A model generated the notes under the pieces. That model saw only the letters and a list, made by a program, of their open reading frames with translations. It had not been told where the DNA came from and did no database searches. 64,000 bases of DNA from JBBRGK01 sp036741355 (GTDB lineage: Bacteria; Chloroflexota; Dehalococcoidia; CAUJGQ01), in contig DAINSK010000013.1 of NCBI GenBank assembly GCA_036741355.1, forward strand, positions 1 to 64,000, read 5' to 3'. This document shows, piece after piece, positions 51,583 to 60,701 of the stretch; position 1 is the first letter of the stretch, and the number at the start of each line of letters is the position of its first letter. A program made the translations under genes and the position numbers.

Positions 51583-51900
51583 GAGGAACAGCCGCACAAC
51601 GAGGGGCACGATGCTCACATCAATCGCGTCGGCGCCGGCACCAGGCTGGGCGACATCTTGTTGATTACCGGACGGGGTGCGACGGCAACCGTCCGCGTTG
51701 CCACGGACATCGACTTGCTCGTGTGCAGCGATGCCGAGTTCGAGCGCAGCGCCGCTGATTTCCCGATCCTTTACCACAACTTGGGCGCGATACTTGCCGA
51801 GCGACTGGCACGCTCGAGCCGGCATACGGTTCGCGACACGCTGCCGCACCGTCCTGCGTTTGTCCGGGAGGTCCCGGTTGGAGAACGAAAACATGGCTAG
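51583..51900 (+). pseudogene. Cyclic-nucleotide-binding domain remnant
   Basis: The frame reads NRVGAGTRLGDILLITGRGA, TATVRVATDIDLLVCSDAEF and ILYHNLGAILAERLARS. This aligns with the C-terminal half of the domain in the patatin protein (RVGPGASLGEVSLFTGQPVS .. NLGTILSERLVRS). The N-terminal half and any effector domain are missing, and no start codon precedes it. It overlaps the ATG of the SRPBCC gene by a few bases. A decayed paralogue of the local cyclic-nucleotide-binding proteins. Confidence 0.6.
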
Positions 51901-52393
51901 CAATTCGCACCCGGAGCCGCCGGCAGGTTCGATCAGGCGTCTGGAGTTCCCTACTCTGCTGCCGGCCCCGATAGCGGACGTCTGGCGTATCACGACCGAC
52001 TTCGACTTTGTCGTGTATCTGATGAAGCCCTGGTTTACCATCACCTACGACAAGAGCGGCGGTGGTCACCTGCTCGCAGGTGGTTGGACCCGAGATACCG
52101 ATTGGAAGTTGTTCGGAATCATTCCCTACGGCCGGTGGCACGAGCAGATCATCGAGTGGAACCCGCCCCATCGGTTCGTCGATCTGATCGGCGGCTCACC
52201 ATTCAAATTCTGGCGACATTCCCACATCTATGAGGAGCGTGGAACAAGTACTCTGTATACCGATAGCATGGAGATCGACCCCGGATGGATGGGCGCCACC
52301 GCTATTTGGTGCACAAGACTGCTCTGGATCCCGCGCAGGCGCAAGCTTCGCCAATACTTCGAGAAGCGCCACCTGGCGTCACAGTCGAAATAG
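51893..52393 (+). CDS. SRPBCC/START-like hydrophobic-ligand-binding protein
   Basis: A 166-residue protein starting MASNSHPEPPAGSIRRLEFP with GGAG before the ATG at 51893. LPAPIADVWRITTDFDFVVYLMKPWF, HEQIIEWNPPHRFVDLIGGSPF and TDSMEIDPGW match the polyketide-cyclase/START-like fold, which encloses a hydrophobic ligand. It precedes the cytochrome P450 gene by 38 bases, so it may bind that enzyme's substrate. Confidence 0.7.
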   Translation: MASNSHPEPPAGSIRRLEFPTLLPAPIADVWRITTDFDFVVYLMKPWFTITYDKSGGGHLLAGGWTRDTDWKLFGIIPYGRWHEQIIEWNPPHRFVDLIGGSPFKFWRHSHIYEERGTSTLYTDSMEIDPGWMGATAIWCTRLLWIPRRRKLRQYFEKRHLASQSK

Positions 52394-52431
52394 ACTCTGC
52401 CGCAGTAGGCACGTAGAAGGGAGAATCAGAA

Positions 52432-53700
52432 GTGTCGCTTGCAACCATCACGCGCAAGATTGGTGCACCGATCCTGCTCACTCGAGAACGGCTGGAATCT
52501 GGCGTGAGCTACAACCTGCTCTCCAAGGAGCAACGCGCTAATCCCTATCCCACGTATCGCCAGCTTCGGACCAAGGATCCGGTTCACTGGAGCGAGCTCG
52601 CGCAGGCATGGTTCCTCTCGCGTTACAGCGACGTTGTGAAGGTGATGAGCGATCCACGATTCTCGGTGGTAGGCGCACTTGAGAAGTCGAATAAGCGGAT
52701 GGGAGTGAATTGGGACTCGAAGAGCCCGTTCATTCGTGTGAGCTCGCGCTGGATGTTGATGGTGGATCCGCCGGACCACACGAGACTGCGAGGCCTGATC
52801 AATAAGGCGCTGACGCCGCGTGCGGTAGAGCGGATGCGGCAGCGCATCACCGAAGTAACCAATAGCCTCCTCGACGTTGTCCAGGACAATGGGCGCATGG
52901 ATGCAGTCGGTGCCTTCGGCGATCCAATGCCGGTGATCGTCTTTGCGAGCTTCTTCGGTCTGCCGCCGGAGGACCATCAACAGCTCAAACTCTGGGCCAA
53001 CACTATTGGCAAGGCAATCGATCCGGTCTTCGGGCCCGAGTTGCTGCAGCGCATCGATCAGGCTGTGGGCGAGGCGATCCAGTACTTCCAGGACCGGATT
53101 GAGGAACGCAGGCGGGATCCGCATGACGACCTGCTGAGCGCGCTCGTGGCCGCGGAGGACGCGGGCGAAAAGCTCAGCCAAGAAGAGCTGATGTCGACCT
53201 GCATCTTGCTGCTGGTTGCCGGCACCGAGACCACCACCAATCTCATCGGTAACAGCATCTACGCGCTGCTGCGCAATCCGGGCCAGATGCGGCGGCTGCG
53301 AGAGGATCCGTCGTTGATCGAGACGGCGGTGGAGGAATTTTTGCGCTACGAGACGCCCGTGCAACTCACCGGGCGCGTGGCCGGCGAGGACGTGGAGATC
53401 CGCGGTAAGCGGATCCGCCAAGGCCAGCCGGTGGGCCTGCTCATGGGCGCCGCGAATCGCGACCCGGACGAATTCAAGCACCCCGACCAACTGGATATAG
53501 GCCGCACTCCAGATCGCCATTCGGCGTTCAGCTTCGGCCCGCACTACTGCGTCGGGTCACCGCTCGCCCGCCTGGAAGCGCAAGTCGCGATTACCACGCT
53601 GCTGGAGCGCATGCCGAAGCTGCAATTACGCACCAGCGACTTTGAGTGGCGCGATACGCTTAATAACCGCGGCTTGAAGACGTTGCCGGTTGTGTTTTAG
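52432..53700 (+). CDS. Cytochrome P450
   Basis: A 422-residue soluble bacterial P450 starting at GTG 52432 (AGGGAGAATC upstream). The I-helix AGTETTTNLIG lies near residue 262, the ExxR motif in VEEFLRYETP near 300, and the heme loop FSFGPHYCVGSPLARLE near 365 with the cysteine ligand at about 372. DPPDHTRLRGLINKALTPRA is the C-helix region. It hydroxylates a small hydrophobic substrate. No ferredoxin or reductase gene is in the window. Confidence 0.95.
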   Translation: MSLATITRKIGAPILLTRERLESGVSYNLLSKEQRANPYPTYRQLRTKDPVHWSELAQAWFLSRYSDVVKVMSDPRFSVVGALEKSNKRMGVNWDSKSPFIRVSSRWMLMVDPPDHTRLRGLINKALTPRAVERMRQRITEVTNSLLDVVQDNGRMDAVGAFGDPMPVIVFASFFGLPPEDHQQLKLWANTIGKAIDPVFGPELLQRIDQAVGEAIQYFQDRIEERRRDPHDDLLSALVAAEDAGEKLSQEELMSTCILLLVAGTETTTNLIGNSIYALLRNPGQMRRLREDPSLIETAVEEFLRYETPVQLTGRVAGEDVEIRGKRIRQGQPVGLLMGAANRDPDEFKHPDQLDIGRTPDRHSAFSFGPHYCVGSPLARLEAQVAITTLLERMPKLQLRTSDFEWRDTLNNRGLKTLPVVF

Positions 53701-53808
53701 CCACATGCGGGAATCACGGTCTCAAGGCGCTGACTGTTAGCGCTCATTCGGTTACCGTTCGTGCTCGTGTCGCTGCGCGCCGGCGCGGCTTCCAATGGGA
53801 GGCTTGTC

Positions 53809-54606
53809 GTGAACCTGCAGGGGAAGGTCGTGATGGTTACGGGCGCGTCACGCGGCATCGGGCGGCTGGTTTCCATGCGGCTCGCCCAGAAGGGTGCGCT
53901 GCTGGCCCTCGTGGCACGCAACAAAGCGGCGCTCGAGTCCGTGGCGAGTGAGGCGCAGCAGCTACGGAAGACGGAGATCCTCACAGTGGGCGCCGATCTC
54001 ACCGCGCTGGCAGAGGCTCGCGGCGCCGTCGATGCCACGATTGCACGGTTCGGCCGGATCGACGTGCTGGTGAATAACGCCGGCATGACCAACGGCCATG
54101 ACTTCTTGCACTCCACGCCGGAAGCGCTGGCCCAGACGTGCGATGTCAACGTTCGCGCGGTCGTGCTCATGACCCGGCTGGTGGCTGATCACATGGTGGA
54201 ACAGCGGTTCGGCCATATCCTGAACATGTCGTCGCTCGCGGGCGTCGCCGGCATGCCCGGCGAGGCGACCTACTCGGGCACCAAGGCGGCGGTGCGGCTG
54301 TTCACCGCGTCGCTGCGTAAGGAGCTTGCACCGCACGGTATTCGGCTGACGGACATGACCCTCGGCCCCACCAGCACCGAGCTGCTCGAATCGCTCGAAT
54401 CCAATCGTTATACCCACGGTATGCTGGAAGGCGGGCGCAGGCTCGGCGCGTTCGCCAACCTGAAACCGGAGCGGGTGGCAGATGCCGTGGTGAAGGCGAT
54501 CGAGCAGCAAAAGTCGCTTGTGATCCTGCCAACGCGCGCCTGGTTCGTCTTTATGCCCTTCCAGGGTCTCACCCGCGCGGTGTCGCAGCTCCTCACACCA
54601 TCCTGA
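53809..54606 (+). CDS. Short-chain dehydrogenase/reductase
   Basis: A 265-residue SDR starting at GTG 53809, six bases after GGGAGG: VNLQGKVVMVTGASRGIGRL (cofactor motif TGxxxGIG), NNAGMT, MSSLAG and the catalytic YSGTKAA (YxxxK). The C-terminal region ALVKAIEQ-like VVKAIEQQKSLVILPTRAWF followed by a hydrophobic end is common in SDRs acting on lipids or retinoid-like substrates. Cofactor is probably NADP. It follows the P450 by 108 bases. Confidence 0.92.
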   Translation: MNLQGKVVMVTGASRGIGRLVSMRLAQKGALLALVARNKAALESVASEAQQLRKTEILTVGADLTALAEARGAVDATIARFGRIDVLVNNAGMTNGHDFLHSTPEALAQTCDVNVRAVVLMTRLVADHMVEQRFGHILNMSSLAGVAGMPGEATYSGTKAAVRLFTASLRKELAPHGIRLTDMTLGPTSTELLESLESNRYTHGMLEGGRRLGAFANLKPERVADAVVKAIEQQKSLVILPTRAWFVFMPFQGLTRAVSQLLTPS

Positions 54607-54695
54607 ATTCCTGAATGTGGTACTCTGAGGGCGCACTGCCCGAGGAGCAAACCGCCTAAAACGGTCGCACAGAGGGCGAATTGCGAGGTCTACCT

Positions 54696-55208
54696 GTGAC
54701 CGACCGCCGAGACCGATGCACCGAACGCCCCTCCGATGGACCGCGGGCATCCCTATGGTATTGGGGCAGGCACACAGGCTTCGTCCGCTCGATGGGGCGC
54801 TTCCTTGTCATCTGGGCCGCGCGGCGGATGCCCCTCTTCCGGCTCAAGAATTGGATGTATCGTGTGCTCCTCGGGGCGAACGTCCACGAACACGCGACGA
54901 TAGGCCTCGAGGCAACGCTCGATTGGTTCTACCCGAGCCTTATCACGATTGGCGAGGACGCAGTGGTCGGCTACAACACTACCATTCTCTGTCACGAATA
55001 CCTGACCGACCGCTACCGCACGGGTCCCGTCGTCATTGAACGGCGCGCAACCATTGGCGCGAACTGCATGCTCCTCCCAGGCGTCGTCGTGGGCGAGGGC
55101 GCGATCGTAAGCGCGATGAGCCTCGTGAACCACGATGTACCTCCGGGCGAGTTCTGGGGTGGCGTGCCGGCCCGGCTACTGAGGAAGATGGAGCTCGGCG
55201 TCCAGTAG
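54696..55208 (+). CDS. Hexapeptide-repeat acyltransferase
   Basis: A 170-residue protein starting at GTG 54696 with GAGG upstream. After a basic N-terminus (WAARRMPLFRLKNWMYRVLL) comes a left-handed beta-helix: ATIGLEATLDWFYPSLITIGEDAVVGYN, PVVIERRATIGANCMLLPGVVVGEGAIVSAMSLV split by turns, with LCHEYL carrying the likely catalytic histidine, and a closing GVPARLLRK. It resembles maltose/galactoside O-acetyltransferases and transfers an acyl group to a sugar or lipid hydroxyl. Confidence 0.88.
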   Translation: MTDRRDRCTERPSDGPRASLWYWGRHTGFVRSMGRFLVIWAARRMPLFRLKNWMYRVLLGANVHEHATIGLEATLDWFYPSLITIGEDAVVGYNTTILCHEYLTDRYRTGPVVIERRATIGANCMLLPGVVVGEGAIVSAMSLVNHDVPPGEFWGGVPARLLRKMELGVQ

Positions 55209-55388
55209 GCAGACCTCTCCGATCCCACTGTCCCTCTCTTCCCCAGGTTTCTGCCAGAGGTCGCGCGGCCGCTGAGCGAGCAGGAATGGAGCACGCGGCA
55301 CCGTTGTTGAATCGCCGGCCGGCTGTACCGGCCAGATGCAGGTAGCGTTGGTCTGGCGATCGCTCCCTCGAGCACTGGAGGTTGCGGC

Positions 55389-55940
55389 ATGTCGATAGAA
55401 ACCAACAAGCTCGCGGTCCGCCGGTACTTCGATGAGATCTGGAACGAGGGGCACCTCGAGCTGATTGACACCCTCTTCACTGACGATTACCGCGGCAACA
55501 TATCGATCTATGCAGACAAGCCGGTTGTCGGACGAGAGGGTATGCGCGAGCTGGTTGCGATGTTCCTCTCCGGCTTCCCTGACTTCCGTGCGACCGTACT
55601 CGAACAGGTGGGTGAGGGGGATACGGTCGTTACCCAATGGACAGGCCAAGGGACGCACGAGGGCGATATAATGGGCGTCCCCCTTACGCACAAAGTGGCG
55701 ACCATCCAAGGGGTGATGATCGCGCACTTTGCCAACGGCCAGATGGTCCGTGTTCGTTGCACGTTTGACGTCCTGAGCCTGGTACAACAGCTCGGCTTTG
55801 CGCCTTCTCTCGACCTGGCTCAGACGCCGGTGGGCCGCGCGGCATTCTGGCTGCTCGCGCGGCGCAGGCAGGTGGTGATCGCGGGTGCCGCGACCGCCGG
55901 GCTGGTTGCCTTAAAGCTGCGCCTGGGGCGCACGCGTTGA
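55389..55940 (+). CDS. SnoaL-like protein with hydrophobic basic tail
   Basis: A 183-residue protein with GGAGG before the ATG. Residues 1-135 are a SnoaL-like polyketide-cyclase/ester-cyclase domain: TNKLAVRRYFDEIWNEGHLE, MFLSGFPDFRATVLEQVGEG, VTQWTGQGTHEGDIMGVPLT. The last 45 residues form an amphipathic and hydrophobic tail, TPVGRAAFWLLARRRQVVIA and GAATAGLVALKLRLGRTR, unlike ordinary SnoaL proteins. The same tail style occurs in the next two genes. Probably membrane-associated. Confidence 0.8.
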   Translation: MSIETNKLAVRRYFDEIWNEGHLELIDTLFTDDYRGNISIYADKPVVGREGMRELVAMFLSGFPDFRATVLEQVGEGDTVVTQWTGQGTHEGDIMGVPLTHKVATIQGVMIAHFANGQMVRVRCTFDVLSLVQQLGFAPSLDLAQTPVGRAAFWLLARRRQVVIAGAATAGLVALKLRLGRTR

Positions 55941-56020
55941 ACACTCCCGTCGTGAATAGGCTTTGCCCTCCGCGCGGACCGCGCCATGGGCAGTATCGCG
56001 GAGCTGCGCGGCCACCGGCT

Positions 56021-56635
56021 CTAGGTGCTGTCCGCGGATGATCGGGAGCGCGCGCGGCGCAGCAGCCGGGTAAGCACAAGGCCCAGGACGGCCACACCAC
56101 CGGCGATACCCGCCACACGCGCCCGCTTGACCGCCATCCAGAGGGCAAGTTTGCCTACGCTCGTGGATGCCAACGCAAGCGGCGGCAACAGGCCGACCTG
56201 CCGCAGGACAATGCCCGAGTCAAAATAGAAGTTGTCACGGGCGAATTTACCGTCCCGCATCTCGACCATGCTCATGCCCGCGATCTCCACTGCGCGCCCG
56301 GTAGGCGGTACACCCATGAACGGACCAAGGTGCGTGCCTTGCATGATCCAACGCTCTGCGACGGTGTTTCCGCGCACGATCTTGTCCGTTACGCTGAACC
56401 GCAGGTCTGGAAAGGCGGTGAAGAGCCGAACGAGAAACTCCTCAACCTGCTCCTTTCCTTCATAGATCTCCTCCAACGCCACGTTACGCCAGGTAATGTC
56501 GTCATTGTAGTATGCGAGTACACCAGCAACGTTCTGCGTGTTCCAGAAGGCGAGAACGTCGGTCACGGCTTCGAGATTGCGTTGCTCAGTGTCCGTGAGT
56601 GCTGCGCTCTCCACGTGTGCGTCCGCCAGCGTCAT
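56021..56635 (-). CDS. SnoaL-like protein with hydrophobic basic tail
   Basis: A 204-residue paralogue of the neighbours: EQRNLEAVTDVLAFWNTQNV, LFTAFPDLRFSVTDKIVRGN, WIMQGTHLGPFMGVPPTGRA for the SnoaL domain. Tail: SVGKLALWMAVKRARVAGIA and GGVAVLGLVLTRLLRRARS. GAGG lies nine bases before the ATG at 56635. It is transcribed opposite to the first paralogue and downstream of the third, with about 110 bases between them. Confidence 0.8.
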   Translation of the reverse strand: MTLADAHVESAALTDTEQRNLEAVTDVLAFWNTQNVAGVLAYYNDDITWRNVALEEIYEGKEQVEEFLVRLFTAFPDLRFSVTDKIVRGNTVAERWIMQGTHLGPFMGVPPTGRAVEIAGMSMVEMRDGKFARDNFYFDSGIVLRQVGLLPPLALASTSVGKLALWMAVKRARVAGIAGGVAVLGLVLTRLLRRARSRSSADST

Positions 56636-56744
56636 CTCAGAATTCCTCACTCCCGTTGTTGAGCACAATCGACCAGCAGGATACCGCGTTTCTTGCAGGC
56701 TGCGAACAATACTGCATGGGTGTCTCCCACGGTACCGCCTCTGC

Positions 56745-57338
56745 CTACTTTGCCAATGCCTTCCGGAGACGTGAAAGCGACACCGCGGTAATTACAGCGC
56801 CGGCGATCGCAGGGAGAAACCGTTTCCCCTTAACAGCCACCCAGAGGGCAGCGCGACCTGGAGGAGAAAAGGTCGCGGTTAGGGAAGGCATGAGTCCCAA
56901 CTGGCGAAGAATCATGCTGTTATCAAAGTAGCACCAATCACTCAAAACTTTGCCGTTCCGCATCACGATCGCCGTATGACAGGGAATCTCGGCGGTTCTT
57001 TTGGTAGCGGGCAGGCCATAGAAGGTATTGCTATGTGTACCGTACATGCGAAATTCGACCGAAACGTTATCACCCCGCACGATGATACTGCTCGGATCAT
57101 AGAGAAGGTCGGGGAAAGCGGCAAAGAGATCCCCAAGGAATGGACGGATCTCATCCTTCCCCCGGTATGGCTCCTCCATCGGGATGTCGAACCACTCCAT
57201 GTCCTCGTCCATACAGGACAGCATCCCGTCGATGTCCTGGGCATTAAGTGCCTCGATCATCTGAAGGACGGTGCGCAAGTTATGCTGCTCTGTCTCAGTG
57301 AGTTCAGACGCAACCGATATCATAGCCGTGGACACCAT
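56745..57338 (-). CDS. SnoaL-like protein with hydrophobic basic tail
   Basis: A 197-residue paralogue: EQHNLRTVLQMIEALNAQDI, DLFAAFPDLLYDPSSIIVRG, FRMYGTHSNTFYGLPATKRT. Tail: PPGRAALWVAVKGKRFLPAI and AGAVITAVSLSRLRKALAK. The domain may catalyse a ring closure or hydrolysis, or only bind a ligand; the usual catalytic Asp/His pair cannot be fixed by eye. AAGGAG-like GGAGC lies before the ATG. Confidence 0.8.
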   Translation of the reverse strand: MVSTAMISVASELTETEQHNLRTVLQMIEALNAQDIDGMLSCMDEDMEWFDIPMEEPYRGKDEIRPFLGDLFAAFPDLLYDPSSIIVRGDNVSVEFRMYGTHSNTFYGLPATKRTAEIPCHTAIVMRNGKVLSDWCYFDNSMILRQLGLMPSLTATFSPPGRAALWVAVKGKRFLPAIAGAVITAVSLSRLRKALAK

Positions 57339-57762
57339 GTCTGCTCCTTATAGTCAACGATTCGCAGCCGAGGGCGCAGTGCAATGCCATGGATTCCCGG
57401 CATGAAGTTAAACCCCGCTCGTGTCTGCGGCAAGGCGGCGCAGCATAGGATCGTGCTTCATGCGGCGGAGGCTGTACCCCTTCCCGGGGATAGTACCATG
57501 GGGCGCCAGCGACTCCCGGCCTGGCCCGAGCCACGGCTGTGGGTTTCCCGTACCCTCCAGTCGTGTCGCTCTGCCTCGAATCCGCATTCTACAGCGCAGC
57601 GGGCAGACGATGTCCAGCGAAAGGCCGGCAATCGAGTAAACTGCGGTGTGCCCATGCATCAAGCTGATTGCGCCGGTGCTGGTGCGTCTATAGTATTGTC
57701 GGAAGTAGCATTGTCTCTCCAGCAACTGTCGGCTGCCATGAAATGCCGAGGGTACCTCTACC
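57339..57762. other. Intergenic region between divergent genes
   Basis: Separates the SnoaL-like gene (minus) from the methyltransferase-like gene (plus). TATAGT at 57689-57694 with TTGCGC 15 bases upstream is a weak promoter candidate for the plus-strand gene. No gene was recognised. Confidence 0.4.
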
Positions 57763-58443
57763 ATGTCTTCCACCGTTCGAACGGTCACGCTGAGGACTCT
57801 GCTTTTCGCGCTCGTGCATACTGTCCTCGCCAGCAATTGGTCGAAGCGGCGCGTTGAGAGAACCTTTGGCCGTCGGGATCGTAATGGACTATATCGCTTC
57901 GGCTATAACAATATATCCATCGTGTCGGCCGTCGTACTGTTCTGGAGCTTCACGAAACTACCCGATAAGGTCGTCTACCGAGTGCCAGGCCCATGGTCCT
58001 TATTGATGCGCCTCGGACAGCTGTTTGGCGTAGGGCTGATGCTCGACACCAACCGCCGCGTCGGGGTCGGCCGATTCTCGGGGATGAGTGGTGTGCTGGA
58101 CCTCATCAAGGGACGCGACCCGTCGCCGGAGCCACCGGCACAGGGGCCGCGTCTGGACGGCGGCCCTTCTGCCACCGGCGGCGCCTTCCGTGTTTCTCGC
58201 CATCCCAACAACCTAGGGCCTACGCTGATCGCGTGCCTGCAACCGACGATGACCGAGACCCGGCTGACCTTCGCCGTGGTTGGCTCGCTGTACGCGGTGT
58301 TTGGCTCGATCCTCGAGGAGCGACGAGCGCGCGCAGCGTACGGCGCCGCGTACGACGCCTACCGCTCGCAGACACCCTATTTCTTCCCGTTGCCGCATCT
58401 CCTGAAGCGCGGAGCCTCGCAGCCTCTTAGCCCCTCGCGCTGA
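57763..58443 (+). CDS. Isoprenylcysteine-methyltransferase/NnrU-like membrane protein
   Basis: A 226-residue membrane protein with helices around LLFALVHTVLASNW, ISIVSAVVLFWSF, SLLMRLGQLFGVGLM and LTFAVVGSLYAVFGSIL. The C-terminal motif FRVSRHPNNLGPTLIACL and LEERRARAAYGAAYDAYRSQ, TPYFFPLP are typical of the ICMT/PEMT/NnrU group, where the RHP-N segment and the E-E-R helix bind S-adenosylmethionine. It may methylate an isoprenoid or phospholipid head group. The substrate is not evident. Confidence 0.75.
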   Translation: MSSTVRTVTLRTLLFALVHTVLASNWSKRRVERTFGRRDRNGLYRFGYNNISIVSAVVLFWSFTKLPDKVVYRVPGPWSLLMRLGQLFGVGLMLDTNRRVGVGRFSGMSGVLDLIKGRDPSPEPPAQGPRLDGGPSATGGAFRVSRHPNNLGPTLIACLQPTMTETRLTFAVVGSLYAVFGSILEERRARAAYGAAYDAYRSQTPYFFPLPHLLKRGASQPLSPSR

Positions 58444-58759
58444 ACCATCGCTGCCCGCAAGCGCCGTAGGAGCTAATTAGCCCCAAGCCGCCTGATGCCT
58501 TGCCGCACTCCGTGCTATACGGAGGCTGCCCGTCCGTAATCGGCACGAGAAGATCCAGGGGCCGCACTACGTCGATCACCGCGCTCCAACCTGCTACCAT
58601 GTGCTCCGCTTGGGACTGGACATGAGCCCAGCCGGCAGAGCTGATGCGTAGGCTGGTAGCGGTGTACCAGTCGAATCAGTTCAGTTTCGCGACCGGTGCT
58701 TATGGGAGAGGCAGTTCGCCGCCGGGGCATTGTGCACGGCCAGCAGAAAGGTGCGAACC
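58444..58759. other. Intergenic region without recognised feature
   Basis: About 316 bases between two plus-strand genes. No convincing reading frame, terminator or promoter was seen. Confidence 0.4.
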
Positions 58760-60370
58760 ATGACGCTGAGAAACGAGGCGCCCGACGACGCGCGGTACGA
58801 CGCGATCGTCATCGGCTCGGGCGCCGGTGGACTTACCTGCGCGACGCGTTTGGCGCAATCCGGCCTGCGGGTGCTCCTCGCCGAGAAGAACTCCTGGCTC
58901 GGCGGTTACTCCCACGGCTTCGCCAAGGATGGGTTCTACTGGGATCACGGCGGACACATCTTTCTGGCCTACGCGCTCGGCGGCCAGGCCCGCGAAGTCT
59001 TTCAGCGGCTCAAGCTGGACCAGCGGCTCGAGATGGTGCCGGACCAACACGACTACCAATGCATCTTTCCGGATGAGTCGTTGGCGCTCCCTGCGGAGAT
59101 GAGCACCGCCGCGGACATCATGGCGCGGCGGTTTCCGGCAGAGCGCGATGGGATCACCAAAGTACTGCTGACCATGGAGCGCCTGATCCAGGAAGTGGAT
59201 CGCGTCGTGCCGTCGTTCCGGGTGGGGGTAAAGCCCGGCGAGCGCAAACTCCTGGACCCGGTACTGGAGCAGTTTCAGCGCCCGTTGCTGGGCAAACTGA
59301 CGTGGCCGATCGCCCGGGCCGCGCGGATTCCCGGCGCCACGCTGCTCAAGTATCAAACTCGCACCCTGAAGGATCTGCTGGACGAGCATCTCCATGACCC
59401 GCGCCTCAAGGGCTACTTCTCGATGCTGTCGGCGGGCATCAGCACCGGGCCGGGGAAGCTCTCAGCCGTCATTGCCGGCGTCTTTTTCGTGCACGCGCTC
59501 CGGACGATGTGGATGCCGAAGGGCGGCTTCAGCAAACTCGCCGAGGCGCTCGCCGAACTGTTTCAAGAGTACGGCGGTACGGTGGCAACGAACGCCGAGG
59601 TGAGCCGCATTATCGTCGAGAATGGGCGCGCAGCCGGCGTCGAGACCATGGACGGCCGGCGCTTCCTCGCCGACGCTGTGGTCTCGAACGCCGACGCCCG
59701 GCGGACCTTGCTGGAGATGATTGATCCGCGACTGGTACCCGCAGCGCTCCGGAAACGGCTGCCGCACATGGAAGTGACCCCATCGATCTTTCAGGTGCAC
59801 CTCGGCATCGACCTGGACCTGCACCCCTATCGTGAGCAGATCAAGCGGCTCAACTTCTTTTATCCTTACGACGATATCGACCGGTCCATGGCGAACTTTC
59901 CCAACGGCAACGTGGAGGACGCTGCCTTTTTCCTCTACGTTGCCACCTTCCACCAACCCGAAATGGCGCCGCCCGGCCGGCACTCGCTCAAGCTGGAGGC
60001 CTACACAGCGCTGCACTCCAGGGGCATAGACTGGGAGCGCGACAAGGATGCGATCGCCGATGTGTTCATCCGCCGCGCGGAGCGGCTGATCCCCGACCTC
60101 GGCAAACACGTCGTGGCGCGAGAGCTGCGCACGCCGCTCGATCTCCAACGCGACACCGGCAATTCCGACGGCGCCTTTGCCGGCTGGGCGTTCACGCCGC
60201 AGATGCTGTCCCGCGCGCGCCCCCCGCAGCGAGCTGCCCTACCGGGGCTGTATCTCGCCGGACATTGGACCACGCCGACGGCCGGTGTCCCCTGGGTCAT
60301 GGTTGGCGGCTATAATACGGCTGGAATGGTACTTGCCCAAAGAACGAAGGGCGCGACAGCGGCCAAGTGA
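58760..60370 (+). CDS. CrtI/CrtH-type FAD-dependent desaturase or isomerase
   Basis: A 536-residue phytoene-desaturase-family flavoprotein. The FAD motif is YDAIVIGSGAGGLTCATRLA, followed by LLAEKNSWLGGYSHGF and GFYWDHGGHIF. The centre has FVHALRTMWMPKGGFSKLAE and AVVSNADARRTLLEM; the C-terminal FAD motif is PGLYLAGHWTTPTAGVPWVM. Members desaturate or isomerise carotenoids, or saturate retinol-like polyenes. No phytoene synthase is nearby. AAAGGTG precedes the ATG. Fits an isoprenoid pathway. Confidence 0.88.
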   Translation: MTLRNEAPDDARYDAIVIGSGAGGLTCATRLAQSGLRVLLAEKNSWLGGYSHGFAKDGFYWDHGGHIFLAYALGGQAREVFQRLKLDQRLEMVPDQHDYQCIFPDESLALPAEMSTAADIMARRFPAERDGITKVLLTMERLIQEVDRVVPSFRVGVKPGERKLLDPVLEQFQRPLLGKLTWPIARAARIPGATLLKYQTRTLKDLLDEHLHDPRLKGYFSMLSAGISTGPGKLSAVIAGVFFVHALRTMWMPKGGFSKLAEALAELFQEYGGTVATNAEVSRIIVENGRAAGVETMDGRRFLADAVVSNADARRTLLEMIDPRLVPAALRKRLPHMEVTPSIFQVHLGIDLDLHPYREQIKRLNFFYPYDDIDRSMANFPNGNVEDAAFFLYVATFHQPEMAPPGRHSLKLEAYTALHSRGIDWERDKDAIADVFIRRAERLIPDLGKHVVARELRTPLDLQRDTGNSDGAFAGWAFTPQMLSRARPPQRAALPGLYLAGHWTTPTAGVPWVMVGGYNTAGMVLAQRTKGATAAK

Positions 60371-60411
60371 GCTTGTCACTCCGCTGCCGCGAGAAATTGA
60401 CGAGGGTCTAC

Positions 60412-60660
60412 GTGGACAACGAGCAAGGGGCGGCGAAAGGCAATCCTAGCGCCCGGGTCGGAGCGGTCCATGTCACCGCTGACGAAGCGGACGGCCAGCT
60501 CGGGGCGAGTAGCACTGGTCCCCTGGAATGGCGGCGCGGGAGCTGGCCGATGATCGCGATCGCCGTGCTCGTCATCCTAGCTATGGTCGGTCTGCTTGCC
60601 TTCATGCTATGGGGCACATTTCATCAAGTGGCCACGGCCACGCTCCCGCTCCACCACTAG
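60412..60660 (+). CDS. Small single-pass membrane protein
   Basis: An 82-residue protein from GTG at 60412 (GAGGG upstream): hydrophilic N-terminal half and one helix, WPMIAIAVLVILAMVGLLAF. It sits between the CrtI-type gene (41 bases) and the MMPL-FHA gene (41 bases), and may be an accessory subunit of the transporter. No family recognised. Confidence 0.55.
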   Translation: MDNEQGAAKGNPSARVGAVHVTADEADGQLGASSTGPLEWRRGSWPMIAIAVLVILAMVGLLAFMLWGTFHQVATATLPLHH

Positions 60661-60701
60661 GGGGCACTGCTTCTCGCACGCGGCCCAAGGAGTTGACCGC
60701 T

